A stretch of 64,000 nucleotides of DNA from NCBI GenBank assembly GCA_018646675.1, contig JABGUH010000044.1:1-64000 (forward strand), read 5' to 3'. Shown here in pieces: positions 53,496 to 61,689 of this stretch; positions within the stretch are counted from its first letter, which is position 1, and every line of letters starts with the position of its first letter. Source of the stretch: Bdellovibrionales bacterium (GTDB lineage: Bacteria > Bdellovibrionota > Bacteriovoracia > Bacteriovoracales > Bacteriovoracaceae). The notes under the pieces are model-generated. The model worked only from the letters and a program-made list of their open reading frames with translations. It was not told the origin of the DNA and made no database searches. Position numbers and translations under genes: made by a program.

Positions 53496-53774
53496 ATTTA
53501 CAGGCCCCAAAGGTAACCGTCACTAGGGCAATTGCACTAAAGGCTTAAAGTTCAGATAAATAGGGTTGGGAAAATCTTTTACAAAAAACAGTGCTGTTCA
53601 CCAACGCTCAAATTGACCAGTTTAAAAATTAAGTCTGCCAGCCGACTGATGGGGGGAGCACTTTTTCATAGGACTGCTAAAGTATGGCGAGAGGTTGGTC
53701 ATCAAGCTTTTTCGGCGTATGTTATCGATGATACAAATTTATGTTTGTTGATCTTGCATCCTGCTAAATCAATC

Positions 53775-53893
53775 TGCTCCTGTTCCTGTTCCAGTTCCTG
53801 TTCCAGTTCCTGTTCCAGTTTCAGTTCCCGCTCCCGTACCAGTTCCAGTTTCAGTTTCAGTTCCCGCTCCCGTACCAGTACCAGTTCCAGTTT
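53775..53893. repeat. Tandem repeat of GTTCCA/GTTCCT-type hexamers
   Basis: About 120 bases are built of six-base units (GTTCCA, GTTCCT, GTTTCA, GTTCCC, GTACCA) with a larger unit of roughly 30 bases occurring twice. On the minus strand the frame 53769-53903 would encode a Thr-Gly/Ala/Glu repeat after ATG, but no ribosome binding site precedes it. It is a likely variable-number repeat. Confidence 0.7.
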
Positions 53894-54201
53894 TGTTTAA
53901 CATTCAAAGATAATGGGAGGGGGTTTAATGCAATTGCCCTGAGGCTGGCCACTGGTTGCTATGGGATTTTATCTCAAAAATCATTGACTAAAATGGTATT
54001 TCCCCTTAAAATACTGGCTTGGGGTACACTTTGTCTCAATAATGTCACGTTGAGTGCTAATGGATTGAGTTTAAGTAGATCATTTCTAGGCTACTTATTA
54101 TGGCTAAATTAGGGGGTGATCTTTGCTTGGCTTGACTGGTTTGGGGTCAGAGTATCAAATAATGGGGTCTTCAGTTGTCATGTACGTAAGGGGTGGTAGT
54201 T

Positions 54202-56199
54202 ATGTCTATCTTTAAGTCAAATGAAAGTAGTGATGTGGTTAAAAAAACTATTTGGGATCGTGATGGTGGATCAAGTGATGCCATCGCCCTCATCGGTGGT
54301 GGTAACGTAGGTAAAGAGACGCTATTGGAGGGATTGACCAAAAATATCCCTTACGAAAAGAGCTACCCCGAAACCTCAGTATTGATGCAGTATGGGCGAA
54401 TTGCTGGTAGTAAGCAGCCTATTTTTAATGTTCCTGGCGATCTGCTTTTTAGTTCGGCCAGTGATGGTGAGTTTATTGCCAAGCGGATCTTCTTTGAAGA
54501 GCGGGCAAATAAAATTATCTTTGTCGCCGATGCCAAAAATCTCAAGGCTTCTCTGGCCCACTTCCTTTATTGTAGTGAGTTCGGATTACCGATGATCTTC
54601 AACGTAAATATGATTGATCAGGCACAACTGCAGGGGATTGAGATTGATCTTCCCAAGTTGGAGCAGCTACTAGGTACAAAGGTTCATACCACTATTGGTA
54701 TCGAGCGCATGGGGGTAAACCAGTTACGTGATCTATTAGATGGCCAGCTTCCGGAAGCACACTCTGTTCTCTACCCTGAAGTATTAGATAACTACCTTAG
54801 TATGTTCTCCAAGTTGTTACCAGATGCTGGAGTAGGAGTGAAGCAGTTGGCCCTCTCCCTTTTAGTCGGCGACAAATTTGCTACTAAGTATTTTGAGCAG
54901 AAATTTTCCAGTGAGCAACGCCAAACAGTGAATAGTTTGATCTCCAGTGTGAAGAGTCAATTTAGTCGGGAGATCAGTAACTACCTATTTGATATCTATC
55001 ATAATCGGGCAGAAGAGATCTATGGCCAAGTCGTTACGACTAAGGAGAGATCATACTCCCTTTCGCTGGAGGGGAAATTTGGCATTTGGTCGCGTAACTT
55101 AACAACCGGAATTCCCATTGCGGTTGTTATTATTGCAGCAATGTTTTTTATTGTTGGGCGCTTCGGTGCTGAGTGGTTAGTCGGATGGACCGAAGGGGTA
55201 TTTTTTGGAGAGATTCTAAATCCCATGGTGGAGGGTTGGTTGGCCACAATCAATACCCCATTTTTAACTGATATGATTGTGGGAGAGTTTGGCTTGCTTA
55301 GTGTGGGGATTACCCTGCCGATAGGCTTGGTTGGACCGGTACTGCTAACCTTTTACTTCTGCTTTAACCTGCTGGAGTCATCGGGCTATCTTCCCCGTTT
55401 GGCAATTCTATTTGATCGTCTATTTAAGAAGATGGGAATGAGTGGCAAAGGGGTAATTCCGCTAATTATGGGCTTCTCCTGTATCACCATGGCGATTATT
55501 ACCACTCGTCTGTTAGATACCAATCGTGAGCGTAATATGGCGACCCTACTACTTTTGGGTATTCCCTGTGCACCGCTATTTGGTATGATCATGGTGTTGT
55601 TGGCCGCCATGCCAGCTTCAGCTTACCTCGCCGTCTTTGGAATTATCTTTCTGCGAATGCTTCTGGTGGGATTTGTTAGTAATAAACTCTTTCGTCATCA
55701 GGAGTCTAACTTTTTAATGTCAGTTCCCCCCTTGGTTTTTCCTAGCGTCTTGTTATCGGTAAAGGCAGCTTTTCGTCAGAGTTACGCTTTCCTTAAAGAG
55801 GCACTTCCAGTCTTTCTCTATGCCACTTTTGCGGTATTTCTTCTGGATCAAGTGGGTGGTATTACCTTTATTGAGAATATCTGCAAGCCGATTTTAAATG
55901 ATTGGATTGGTCTGCCAGTTCAGAGTACTAGCGTATTCATCATGTCTTTTATTCGTCGTGAAGCAGGGGTCGCTCTGCTTAAGCAGTTTGTCGATGCTGG
56001 GATTTTTAATAACGTTCAGATTATTATAAATCTACTACTAATCTCCTTTTTGGTTCCATGCATCAATGCGGTTATCGTAATTGTTAAAGAGCGAGGCTGG
56101 AAAATAGCCGTCTCTTTTAGTGCGTTTACTATTGTCTTTGCCATCGTGATGGGATCGGTATTAAACTTTAGTTTTCAATATTTCAATGTAACATTTTAA
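54202..56199 (+). CDS. FeoB-like ferrous iron transporter with divergent GTPase domain
   Basis: The protein has about 665 residues (ATG at 54202, GGGG upstream). The N-terminal domain follows the FeoB G-protein plan but key motifs are altered: G1 is GGGNVGKET (Glu after the P-loop Lys), G3 is NVPGD in place of DxPG, while G4 NMID is intact. The membrane part is FeoB-like: LLESSGYLPRLAILFDRLFKKMGMSGKGVIP, in pieces, then GFSCITMAI and IPCAPLFGM at the two gate cysteines. FeoB moves Fe(II) through the inner membrane. Magnetotactic bacteria often carry an extra FeoB near magnetosome genes. GTP use by this copy is doubtful. Confidence 0.8.
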   Translation: MSIFKSNESSDVVKKTIWDRDGGSSDAIALIGGGNVGKETLLEGLTKNIPYEKSYPETSVLMQYGRIAGSKQPIFNVPGDLLFSSASDGEFIAKRIFFEERANKIIFVADAKNLKASLAHFLYCSEFGLPMIFNVNMIDQAQLQGIEIDLPKLEQLLGTKVHTTIGIERMGVNQLRDLLDGQLPEAHSVLYPEVLDNYLSMFSKLLPDAGVGVKQLALSLLVGDKFATKYFEQKFSSEQRQTVNSLISSVKSQFSREISNYLFDIYHNRAEEIYGQVVTTKERSYSLSLEGKFGIWSRNLTTGIPIAVVIIAAMFFIVGRFGAEWLVGWTEGVFFGEILNPMVEGWLATINTPFLTDMIVGEFGLLSVGITLPIGLVGPVLLTFYFCFNLLESSGYLPRLAILFDRLFKKMGMSGKGVIPLIMGFSCITMAIITTRLLDTNRERNMATLLLLGIPCAPLFGMIMVLLAAMPASAYLAVFGIIFLRMLLVGFVSNKLFRHQESNFLMSVPPLVFPSVLLSVKAAFRQSYAFLKEALPVFLYATFAVFLLDQVGGITFIENICKPILNDWIGLPVQSTSVFIMSFIRREAGVALLKQFVDAGIFNNVQIIINLLLISFLVPCINAVIVIVKERGWKIAVSFSAFTIVFAIVMGSVLNFSFQYFNVTF

Positions 56200-56235
56200 T
56201 GGCTTTATAATAGATAGACTTGTGAGGAGAGTGAT

Positions 56236-56886
56236 ATGAATAGAAAATATGAAGAGGTACTAGAGGCGATCTACACTTCCGGCGAGAAGGATTACCACTC
56301 GTTGGCAAAAATAAAAGAGCAGTGTCATATCGAGGTGGATGATGACCTGTTGGTCAGTATGGAGAAAGAGGATCTAATTATCATTAATGGCAGTGATGTT
56401 CTTTTTACTCAGAATGGAACACGTGAGGCCACTCGCCTAATTAGACGGCATCGTCTGGCCGAAAGTTTACTGGCTTCAGCCATGCAGACGGATCATAAGA
56501 GGATGGAGGAGATCGCCTGTGAGTTTGAGCATGCGATCTATCCAGAGATTGAAGAGAGTATCTGTACTCTCTTGGGACATCCAACTCACTGTCCTCACGA
56601 CCGGGAGATTCCTCAAGGAGAGTGTTGTAAAAACCAGGTGACGACAATTGAGCAGAAGGTGAAGACCCTATCTGATTTGGCCGTTGGTCAATCGGGTCGA
56701 GTTACCTACTTTAAGACTGATGACACTTCAAAACTGGTTAAGTTACAGCAGTTGGGTATTCGTAAGGGAGTAGTCTTGGGCGTGCAGCAGAAGTATCCGA
56801 CATTGGTGGTTAGCTATGAGGATCAAGAGGTAGCGATGGACCAAACAGTAGGAGAAGACATCTATTTAGTCCAGACCAAATCCTAA
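56236..56886 (+). CDS. DtxR-family metalloregulator with FeoA-like domain
   Basis: The protein has 216 residues. An N-terminal winged helix (residues 1-65) is followed by the DtxR dimer and metal-binding domain: RRHRLAESLL, EIACEFEHAI and HPTHCPHDREIPQGECC. The C-terminal 75 residues form a FeoA/SH3-like domain (LAVGQSGRVTYF; LGIRKGVVLGV). DtxR proteins bind Fe(II) or Mn(II) and repress iron genes; FeoA assists FeoB. It follows feoB by 36 bases, so it probably controls and assists that transporter. Confidence 0.85.
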   Translation: MNRKYEEVLEAIYTSGEKDYHSLAKIKEQCHIEVDDDLLVSMEKEDLIIINGSDVLFTQNGTREATRLIRRHRLAESLLASAMQTDHKRMEEIACEFEHAIYPEIEESICTLLGHPTHCPHDREIPQGECCKNQVTTIEQKVKTLSDLAVGQSGRVTYFKTDDTSKLVKLQQLGIRKGVVLGVQQKYPTLVVSYEDQEVAMDQTVGEDIYLVQTKS

Positions 56887-56889
56887 GCG

Positions 56890-57438
56890 ATGAAGAGTGC
56901 TTATCTGGCAATTACGCTGGCCCTGTTGGCAGTTGCTGCTTTTGCTCAATCCATTAATTTGGCAATGCTTGCGATTATTACCATCTCGCTGCATCTTGCC
57001 AAGGCCAGATGGTATCAAATAATTGGATTAGTCTGCTTGCTTACCAGTTTCGTCTACCTCTCACTAGAGAGAGCTCCCAAGCTGCCATATCCCCCCTTGA
57101 TGACATTAATTGTAGTTGTTGCGCTGCTGATCTTTTTGGAGCAGCGAAATGCTAGTGGGGAGAAAAATCCTCTAGCTCTCTTTAGTGGTGAGAGCTGGTT
57201 TGGACGGTTTGTTGCGATTTCGCTCATCGGTGCCCTTCTTGGCGTACTACGACCTGAGTTATGGTGGAGTGACTCGATCGCCGCCTTGGCAGTCTCATTT
57301 GCTCTTATTCGTTATGGGGCCCGACTGAAGAAACAGGAGCTAAAACGAATGAAAGAGGCGTTGGGAGTGATGGATGATTGCTCATCCGATGGTGGATGCA
57401 AAGGGTGTGACTCGGGCAAGGGAAAACTTTTTGAGTAG
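56890..57438 (+). CDS. Six-helix membrane protein with Cys-rich tail
   Basis: This 182-residue gene starts three bases after the DtxR/FeoA gene, so it is part of the feoB operon. It has about six membrane helices. The last two (LIGALLGVLRP and WWSDSIAALAVSFALIRYGARL) resemble the end of the membrane domain of cation diffusion facilitators, the family of MamB and MamM. The metal-site Asp/His residues of true CDF proteins were not found. The tail is CSSDGGCKGC, like FeoB-associated Cys-rich proteins, and may hand iron to or from FeoB. Both comparisons are by eye. Confidence 0.55.
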   Translation: MKSAYLAITLALLAVAAFAQSINLAMLAIITISLHLAKARWYQIIGLVCLLTSFVYLSLERAPKLPYPPLMTLIVVVALLIFLEQRNASGEKNPLALFSGESWFGRFVAISLIGALLGVLRPELWWSDSIAALAVSFALIRYGARLKKQELKRMKEALGVMDDCSSDGGCKGCDSGKGKLFE

Positions 57439-57447
57439 CGTTTGCTA

Positions 57448-58200
57448 TCAACAGGCTTTAACTATTGCCAAAAAATCACTCGTTTTAAGACTGGCCCCAC
57501 CCACTAGCGCACCATCTACATTGGGCAGACCAAGAATCTCCGCAGCATTGTCTGGTTTTACGCTGCCGCCGTACTGAATTCTAACCTTAGCAGCAATATC
57601 ACTGTTAAATCTCCTCTCAATGACTTTTCTGATAAAAAGGTGCATCTCATCTATCTGTTCGGAGGTGGCAACTTTGCCAGTACCAATCGCCCATACTGGC
57701 TCATAGGCGATGACGATCTTCTCCATTTCCGTAGACTCTATCTGGGCCACTCCATTGATTACCTGTTCTCCGACAATGTCATAGTGTTGGTTCTGTTCAC
57801 GATGCTCTAATCGCTCGCCGACACATAAGATCGGTTTAAGGTTTTTTGCCAATAGTGTTTTTACCTTTTGGTTAATAAAATCATCACTCTCTAAAAAATA
57901 TTCACGACGTTCAGAGTGGCCAACAATTACATATTCACACCCTAGCTCTACTAAAAAAACAGGGGAGATCTCACCGGTGAATGCCCCCTGATCTTTTGGG
58001 TGAACATTTTGGGCGGCCAAAGAGATGGGAGTATCTTGTAAGACCTCTGCCGCTGTTCCAAGAGATGTGAAGGGGGGAGCGATAACAACTTCCACCTGGC
58101 CTGGCCACTTATGTCCCACCTTTAGCTCGCCGGCCAGTTGGGCGGTCTGGCAGCGGTTCAGATGCATTTTCCAGTTACCAGCAATGATTGGTGTTCGCAT
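57448..58200 (-). CDS. tpiA: Triosephosphate isomerase
   Basis: The 250-residue protein has all TIM signatures: NWKMHL (Lys), GHSERREYF (His), AYEPVWAIGTGKVA (Glu and loop 6) and QYGGSVKPDNA (phosphate loop). It interconverts dihydroxyacetone phosphate and glyceraldehyde 3-phosphate. It is the last gene of the microcompartment operon, where it can drain the triose phosphate made by the adjacent class II aldolase. No encapsulation peptide was seen. Confidence 0.95.
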   Translation of the reverse strand: MRTPIIAGNWKMHLNRCQTAQLAGELKVGHKWPGQVEVVIAPPFTSLGTAAEVLQDTPISLAAQNVHPKDQGAFTGEISPVFLVELGCEYVIVGHSERREYFLESDDFINQKVKTLLAKNLKPILCVGERLEHREQNQHYDIVGEQVINGVAQIESTEMEKIVIAYEPVWAIGTGKVATSEQIDEMHLFIRKVIERRFNSDIAAKVRIQYGGSVKPDNAAEILGLPNVDGALVGGASLKTSDFLAIVKAC

Positions 58201-58204
58201 ATCG

Positions 58205-58951
58205 TTAATCCGTTAGTGCTCGTTTAATCTCTTCTCTAATAATATCTTTGATCACTTGCTTGTTCTCTTGATCTGGGGCCGGTGGTAGAGAGGAGCTGTA
58301 ATTTTGGGGGCCAAGACCTGCCTTGGCCCTCTTCTCTAGTAGCTGATTAATATCTGATTGTTTAAGGGAGTATGAGATTCCCATTTTTTGGGCGACAAAG
58401 TCCATTTTGATTAAGTGCTCAACTAACTCTAGTCGCAGGTATGCCTCTTCTAAAGTTTTACCAACAGCAATAACTCCATTCCCCTTCATCATAAAAGCAT
58501 CTACTTTCGATAGTGTTTGATGGATGATCAGTTCATTTTGTGCATCTCCAGGCATGGCAAATGGTGTGACTGGGATGCGATCTCCTAAAGAGACGATCGC
58601 CTCCGGCAGGGAGGGAGTAAAATCTTTGCCCACCAATCCGCGAGCGGAGGCATAGGTCGGGTGGGCGTGAATTACCGCATTAATTTCATCTCTAGCGTTA
58701 TAGCAAGCGACATGTAGGGCGATCTCTGAAAATGGTTTGCCTGCGCCCTTAAGTTTTTTACCTGACGGGGAGAGAGTCAGAATCATATCGCCAGTGATAT
58801 TAAACTTAGCTTCAGCAGTTGGAGTAGAGAGTAGCTGCTGATCAAATTTAACCGAGATGTTGCCGTCATGGTTGGCAACAAAGCCCATCTGATCCATTCG
58901 GGAGCAGTACTTGATGATTTGATCTTTTAAAAACGTCTCTCTTCTATCCAA
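58205..58951 (-). CDS. Class II aldolase with C-terminal encapsulation peptide
   Basis: The 248-residue protein is of the fuculose/rhamnulose-phosphate aldolase (AraD-like) family. Zinc ligands are in IHAHPTYAS and LVEHLIKMD, and the N-terminal region has NHDGNISVKF. After a Pro/Ser linker the last 17 residues (KQVIKDIIREEIKRAL) form an amphipathic helix typical of peptides that target enzymes into microcompartments. It would cleave a sugar phosphate to dihydroxyacetone phosphate and an aldehyde. Its start overlaps the shell gene end by eight bases. Confidence 0.85.
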   Translation of the reverse strand: MDRRETFLKDQIIKYCSRMDQMGFVANHDGNISVKFDQQLLSTPTAEAKFNITGDMILTLSPSGKKLKGAGKPFSEIALHVACYNARDEINAVIHAHPTYASARGLVGKDFTPSLPEAIVSLGDRIPVTPFAMPGDAQNELIIHQTLSKVDAFMMKGNGVIAVGKTLEEAYLRLELVEHLIKMDFVAQKMGISYSLKQSDINQLLEKRAKAGLGPQNYSSSLPPAPDQENKQVIKDIIREEIKRALTD

Positions 58952-59597
58952 GCTGGGTGCCTACCTTACTCTTTTGCATCTCATTTAACTTGTCCAAGCT
59001 ATTAATTGCCGCTTCGGCAGCGGAATCAATCTCACTCTCTGGGCCCGTCATAATCAAGCGACCTGTTGCACCGAAAGGTTTAATATCCACTAGTTTAATG
59101 TTGGCAGCCTTTAGTGCTTCATTACAGGCGATGGTCAAGTAGGCGGCGGGAGTTGCCTCCATAATAAAGACACTCTCTCCGGCCACCACCATATTACCTT
59201 TAGTCGTTCCGGTGAACATAATGGCGTGATCCTGCTCGACCCCACGAATAATCTTATTAGTTAAAATTTTAACCTCTGCTCGATCATTCTCATTTAATCC
59301 AGTCTCTCTTAAAACCGCATTTCCCGCTTCCATCACCTCTCCTTGATCCGGGTGATGAACCTGCATCAAACCGAAGTGGCGTTCGGTGACCACACTACTT
59401 AAGCGGGCATTGGTTGCCTTTAGTGCCATATCGATCATCGAGTGGATCTCCATTGCTGGAGCGATCTCGATAAAGAGGGAGGAGTCATATTCCGATGGAT
59501 CATATACCCGATTATCTTTGGCGATAAATTGGGCCAGCTGTGGTTGCAAGCTGTCGATAAAGGTCAGGGTTCTTAGTTCAAAATTACTTGTTGTCAT
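58944..59597 (-). CDS. Microcompartment shell protein, BMC-T (EutL/PduB-like)
   Basis: The protein has 217 residues with two divergent BMC folds: the N-terminal half around EIHSMIDMALKATNAR and the C-terminal half with AYLTIACNEALKAANIKLVDIKPFG and GRLIMTGPESEIDSAAE. This tandem form makes pseudohexameric trimers with gated central pores. It sits between DeoC and the aldolase. Subtype cannot be fixed by eye. Confidence 0.75.
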   Translation of the reverse strand: MTTSNFELRTLTFIDSLQPQLAQFIAKDNRVYDPSEYDSSLFIEIAPAMEIHSMIDMALKATNARLSSVVTERHFGLMQVHHPDQGEVMEAGNAVLRETGLNENDRAEVKILTNKIIRGVEQDHAIMFTGTTKGNMVVAGESVFIMEATPAAYLTIACNEALKAANIKLVDIKPFGATGRLIMTGPESEIDSAAEAAINSLDKLNEMQKSKVGTQLG

Positions 59598-59609
59598 TAT
59601 CTTACTCCC

Positions 59610-60521
59610 TTAATAGGTACCAGTTCTTGTTTTTTTCCCAGTGACGATTGCGATACTGGCCGAAGCTCCAATCCGGTTGGCCCCCGCTTTAACCATGGCA
59701 TCAGCATCCTCTTTGGTTCTAATTCCGCCGGAAGCTTTAACCTCCATATCATCACCAACAATTTTTCTCATTAGTTCAATATCATCGATGGTCGCACCAC
59801 CTTTGCCAAAGCCGGTGGAGGTCTTAACGAATGCCGCACCGGCCGTTTTGGAAAGTGTGCAGGCGACGATTTTTTCCTCATTGTTTAGATTGGAGGTCTC
59901 AAGAATCACCTTTACTTTATGAGGTTTGCTGGCCTCAACCACGGCACAGATGTCGTTATAGGCGCCTCGATAGTCTTTGCTTTTGATCGCTCCAATGTTG
60001 ATTACCATGTCAATCTCTTCCGCACCGTTACGGACTGCCTCTCGTGCCTCAAACGCTTTTGCTTGAGGGGTACCGGCCCCTAAAGGGAAACCGACTACAG
60101 CAATTGGTTTAACTCCTGACCCCCTCAACTGCCTTGCGGCAAAAGGGATGTTCGCCGAATTTACGCAAACAGTGGCAAAACTATACTCTCGTGCTTCATC
60201 ACATATTTTTTGTAACTCCTCTCGGCTAGCGTCAGGTTTTAGTAGGGTGTGGTCGATCATGGAGGCCATCTTGTGATTAACTCGTGAACTTACTCCACTG
60301 GATGATCCAATCCGGCTGGCCCCTAGATTGATAATGTTATTTACCGTTTCGCTCTTTCTAACCACACACTGGCCGCAGGAGTGACAAGACTCTTGTCCAT
60401 GGGTACAGTGGTTGTTACTGGTTGGTGGTGAGGAGCTATTTCCTAGATTCATATCACCGAGTCTGGCGGCAACACGTTCGGTGATCATCTCTACCAGTCT
60501 GTCCATATCGCTATTTTGCAT
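59610..60521 (-). CDS. deoC: Deoxyribose-phosphate aldolase with encapsulation peptide and Cys cluster
   Basis: The protein has 303 residues, longer than ordinary DeoC because of an 80-residue N-terminal extension. Residues 6-21 (MDRLVEMITERVAARL) form an amphipathic helix like an encapsulation peptide. A linker then holds four cysteines (39, 46, 49, 52; spacing C-x6-C-x2-C-x2-C). The DeoC domain follows with DHTLLKPDA, VKTSTGFGKGG and the Schiff-base region VKASGGIRT. It cleaves deoxyribose 5-phosphate to acetaldehyde and glyceraldehyde 3-phosphate inside the microcompartment. Confidence 0.9.
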   Translation of the reverse strand: MQNSDMDRLVEMITERVAARLGDMNLGNSSSPPTSNNHCTHGQESCHSCGQCVVRKSETVNNIINLGASRIGSSSGVSSRVNHKMASMIDHTLLKPDASREELQKICDEAREYSFATVCVNSANIPFAARQLRGSGVKPIAVVGFPLGAGTPQAKAFEAREAVRNGAEEIDMVINIGAIKSKDYRGAYNDICAVVEASKPHKVKVILETSNLNNEEKIVACTLSKTAGAAFVKTSTGFGKGGATIDDIELMRKIVGDDMEVKASGGIRTKEDADAMVKAGANRIGASASIAIVTGKKTRTGTY

Positions 60522-60530
60522 AGAATTCCC

Positions 60531-60803
60531 CTATTCTTTAATCGACACGCAGTCGACCACTCCAACAATTACTGAGTGAAATGGATCTTCCTTGGTCCCT
60601 AAAAGTTGTCTCGCGCAGTTTCCTTCCTGCTCTACTAAGACCACATCTCCGGCCCCGGATTTTACCGTGTCACAAGAGAGAAATGGTGAGCCTTGATCAT
60701 CACCATTTTCATCCACCGGTTGTACAATCATTATCTTATGCCCTCGAAAACAAGGGAGCTTGTGGTCTGAAACAATATTTCCTTTTACTCGCGCCAAAAT
60801 CAT
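60531..60803 (-). CDS. Microcompartment vertex protein (EutN/CcmL, BMC-P)
   Basis: The 90-residue protein begins MILARVKGNIVSDHK and contains KIMIVQP and GAGDVVLVEQEGNCARQ, with VGVVD near the end. This is the EutN/CcmL fold, whose pentamers cap the shell vertices. It is one of two adjacent copies. Confidence 0.9.
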   Translation of the reverse strand: MILARVKGNIVSDHKLPCFRGHKIMIVQPVDENGDDQGSPFLSCDTVKSGAGDVVLVEQEGNCARQLLGTKEDPFHSVIVGVVDCVSIKE

Positions 60804-60809
60804 CTTTAG

Positions 60810-61118
60810 CTATTCCTTTACAAATATTCTCTTCTTATTTCTGATCGGTGTCTTTTCACTATTAATCTGATCGACAATCCCTACAATGGCGGCATCGATA
60901 GGGGAGTAGTTATGGGGCAGTGCCAGCGCTGCTTCTCGCGATAACACCCAATAAACTAGATCAGCTGGCCCCGCCTGAATGGTATCCATTGCTGCGATCG
61001 CTCCACCCTGTTTGGTCAGGTCATCATTTAAGGGTTGGATCATTAAAATCTTCTCCGATTTTAATGTCTCGTATTTAGCGGTGGCGACAACCGTCCCAAT
61101 TACTTTTGCCAGTTTCAT
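60810..61118 (-). CDS. Second microcompartment vertex protein (EutN/CcmL, BMC-P)
   Basis: The 102-residue protein begins MKLAKVIGTVVATAKYE and contains KILMIQPLND, AGPADLVYWVLSREAAL and VGIVDQI. It has a longer basic C-terminus than its neighbour (KTPIRNKKRIF). It is a probable vertex pentamer subunit, differing in surface charge from the other copy. Confidence 0.9.
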   Translation of the reverse strand: MKLAKVIGTVVATAKYETLKSEKILMIQPLNDDLTKQGGAIAAMDTIQAGPADLVYWVLSREAALALPHNYSPIDAAIVGIVDQINSEKTPIRNKKRIFVKE

Positions 61119-61121
61119 ATC

Positions 61122-61679
61122 CTACCAATAAAGTCCTTTCTCAATCAATTCAGGATGAGGATTCTCAATTATCTCACAGCCTGCCAGCATCCCCTCTTCT
61201 CTAATATGTGCTGCGGCCACCGACAGTGCCTCTTCAATCGCATACTGCTCACCAGTCATGACAAAGTACCCCTTGCCTCCCAAGCCATTGGCGAGGCGAA
61301 TTTCGATCATTTTTACGTCACACGCTTTGGCCGCCATGTCGGCCGCAATGACACAGCTAGAAATCGAGAAAGATTCGATCACTCCCACTGACTTAAATTC
61401 TGCCACTTTAGTCGTACCGCTGATCGCGGGAACAATATCGGGGTGTAGTTGAGACAGGATAATTTGATTTATCACCAAATCGCGCCCGATCGCTGCCGCT
61501 TCCTGGAAAGCCTCTTCCACGTCAGCAACTTCTCCGCTAAAGAGGATCATATATTTGCCTGGGCAGACAGCAGATGTCTGAATGATATCGACGGACGCTT
61601 TTTTGCAAATCCCATCAGTTACCTTGATTCCTCTGGCAACCGATTTTAACTCAATCATCCCTAGTGCAGGACCTTTCAT
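61122..61679 (-). CDS. Microcompartment shell protein, BMC-T (PduT-like)
   Basis: The 185-residue tandem BMC protein has a first domain with GMIELKSVARGIKVTD and CPGKYMILFSGEV, and a second with SVGVIESFSISSCVIAADMAAKA and GKGYFVMTGEQYAIEEAL. Some PduT-type trimers carry a [4Fe-4S] cluster at the pore, but I could not assign a ligand here. It precedes the vertex genes and follows the PduS-like gene, the usual PduS/PduT pairing. Confidence 0.85.
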   Translation of the reverse strand: MKGPALGMIELKSVARGIKVTDGICKKASVDIIQTSAVCPGKYMILFSGEVADVEEAFQEAAAIGRDLVINQIILSQLHPDIVPAISGTTKVAEFKSVGVIESFSISSCVIAADMAAKACDVKMIEIRLANGLGGKGYFVMTGEQYAIEEALSVAAAHIREEGMLAGCEIIENPHPELIEKGLYW

Positions 61680-61689
61680 CTAACTCCCT

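Larger units (their letters stand above)
53180..54201. other. Kilobase gap with repeats and one possible mini-lipoprotein
   Basis: No standard gene is supported here. The gap holds a 43-codon lipoprotein-like ORF, two direct repeats of CCCCAAA(A)GGTAACCG about 60 bases apart (near 53445 and 53506), and a hexamer-based tandem repeat at 53775-53893. AT-rich sequence then leads to feoB. It looks like a decayed or plastic region; I could not identify an ancestor. Confidence 0.5.

Noticed and set aside
53613-53900. 95-codon plus-strand frame ending in Ser/Cys/Arg repeats
   Set aside because: Its second half is the hexamer repeat read in another frame and its first half matches nothing I recognise.
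53769-53903. Minus-strand Thr-Gly repeat protein or a CRISPR-like array
   Set aside because: The units are contiguous hexamers without spacers, so it is not CRISPR. The frame has no ribosome binding site, so the repeat is listed as DNA only.
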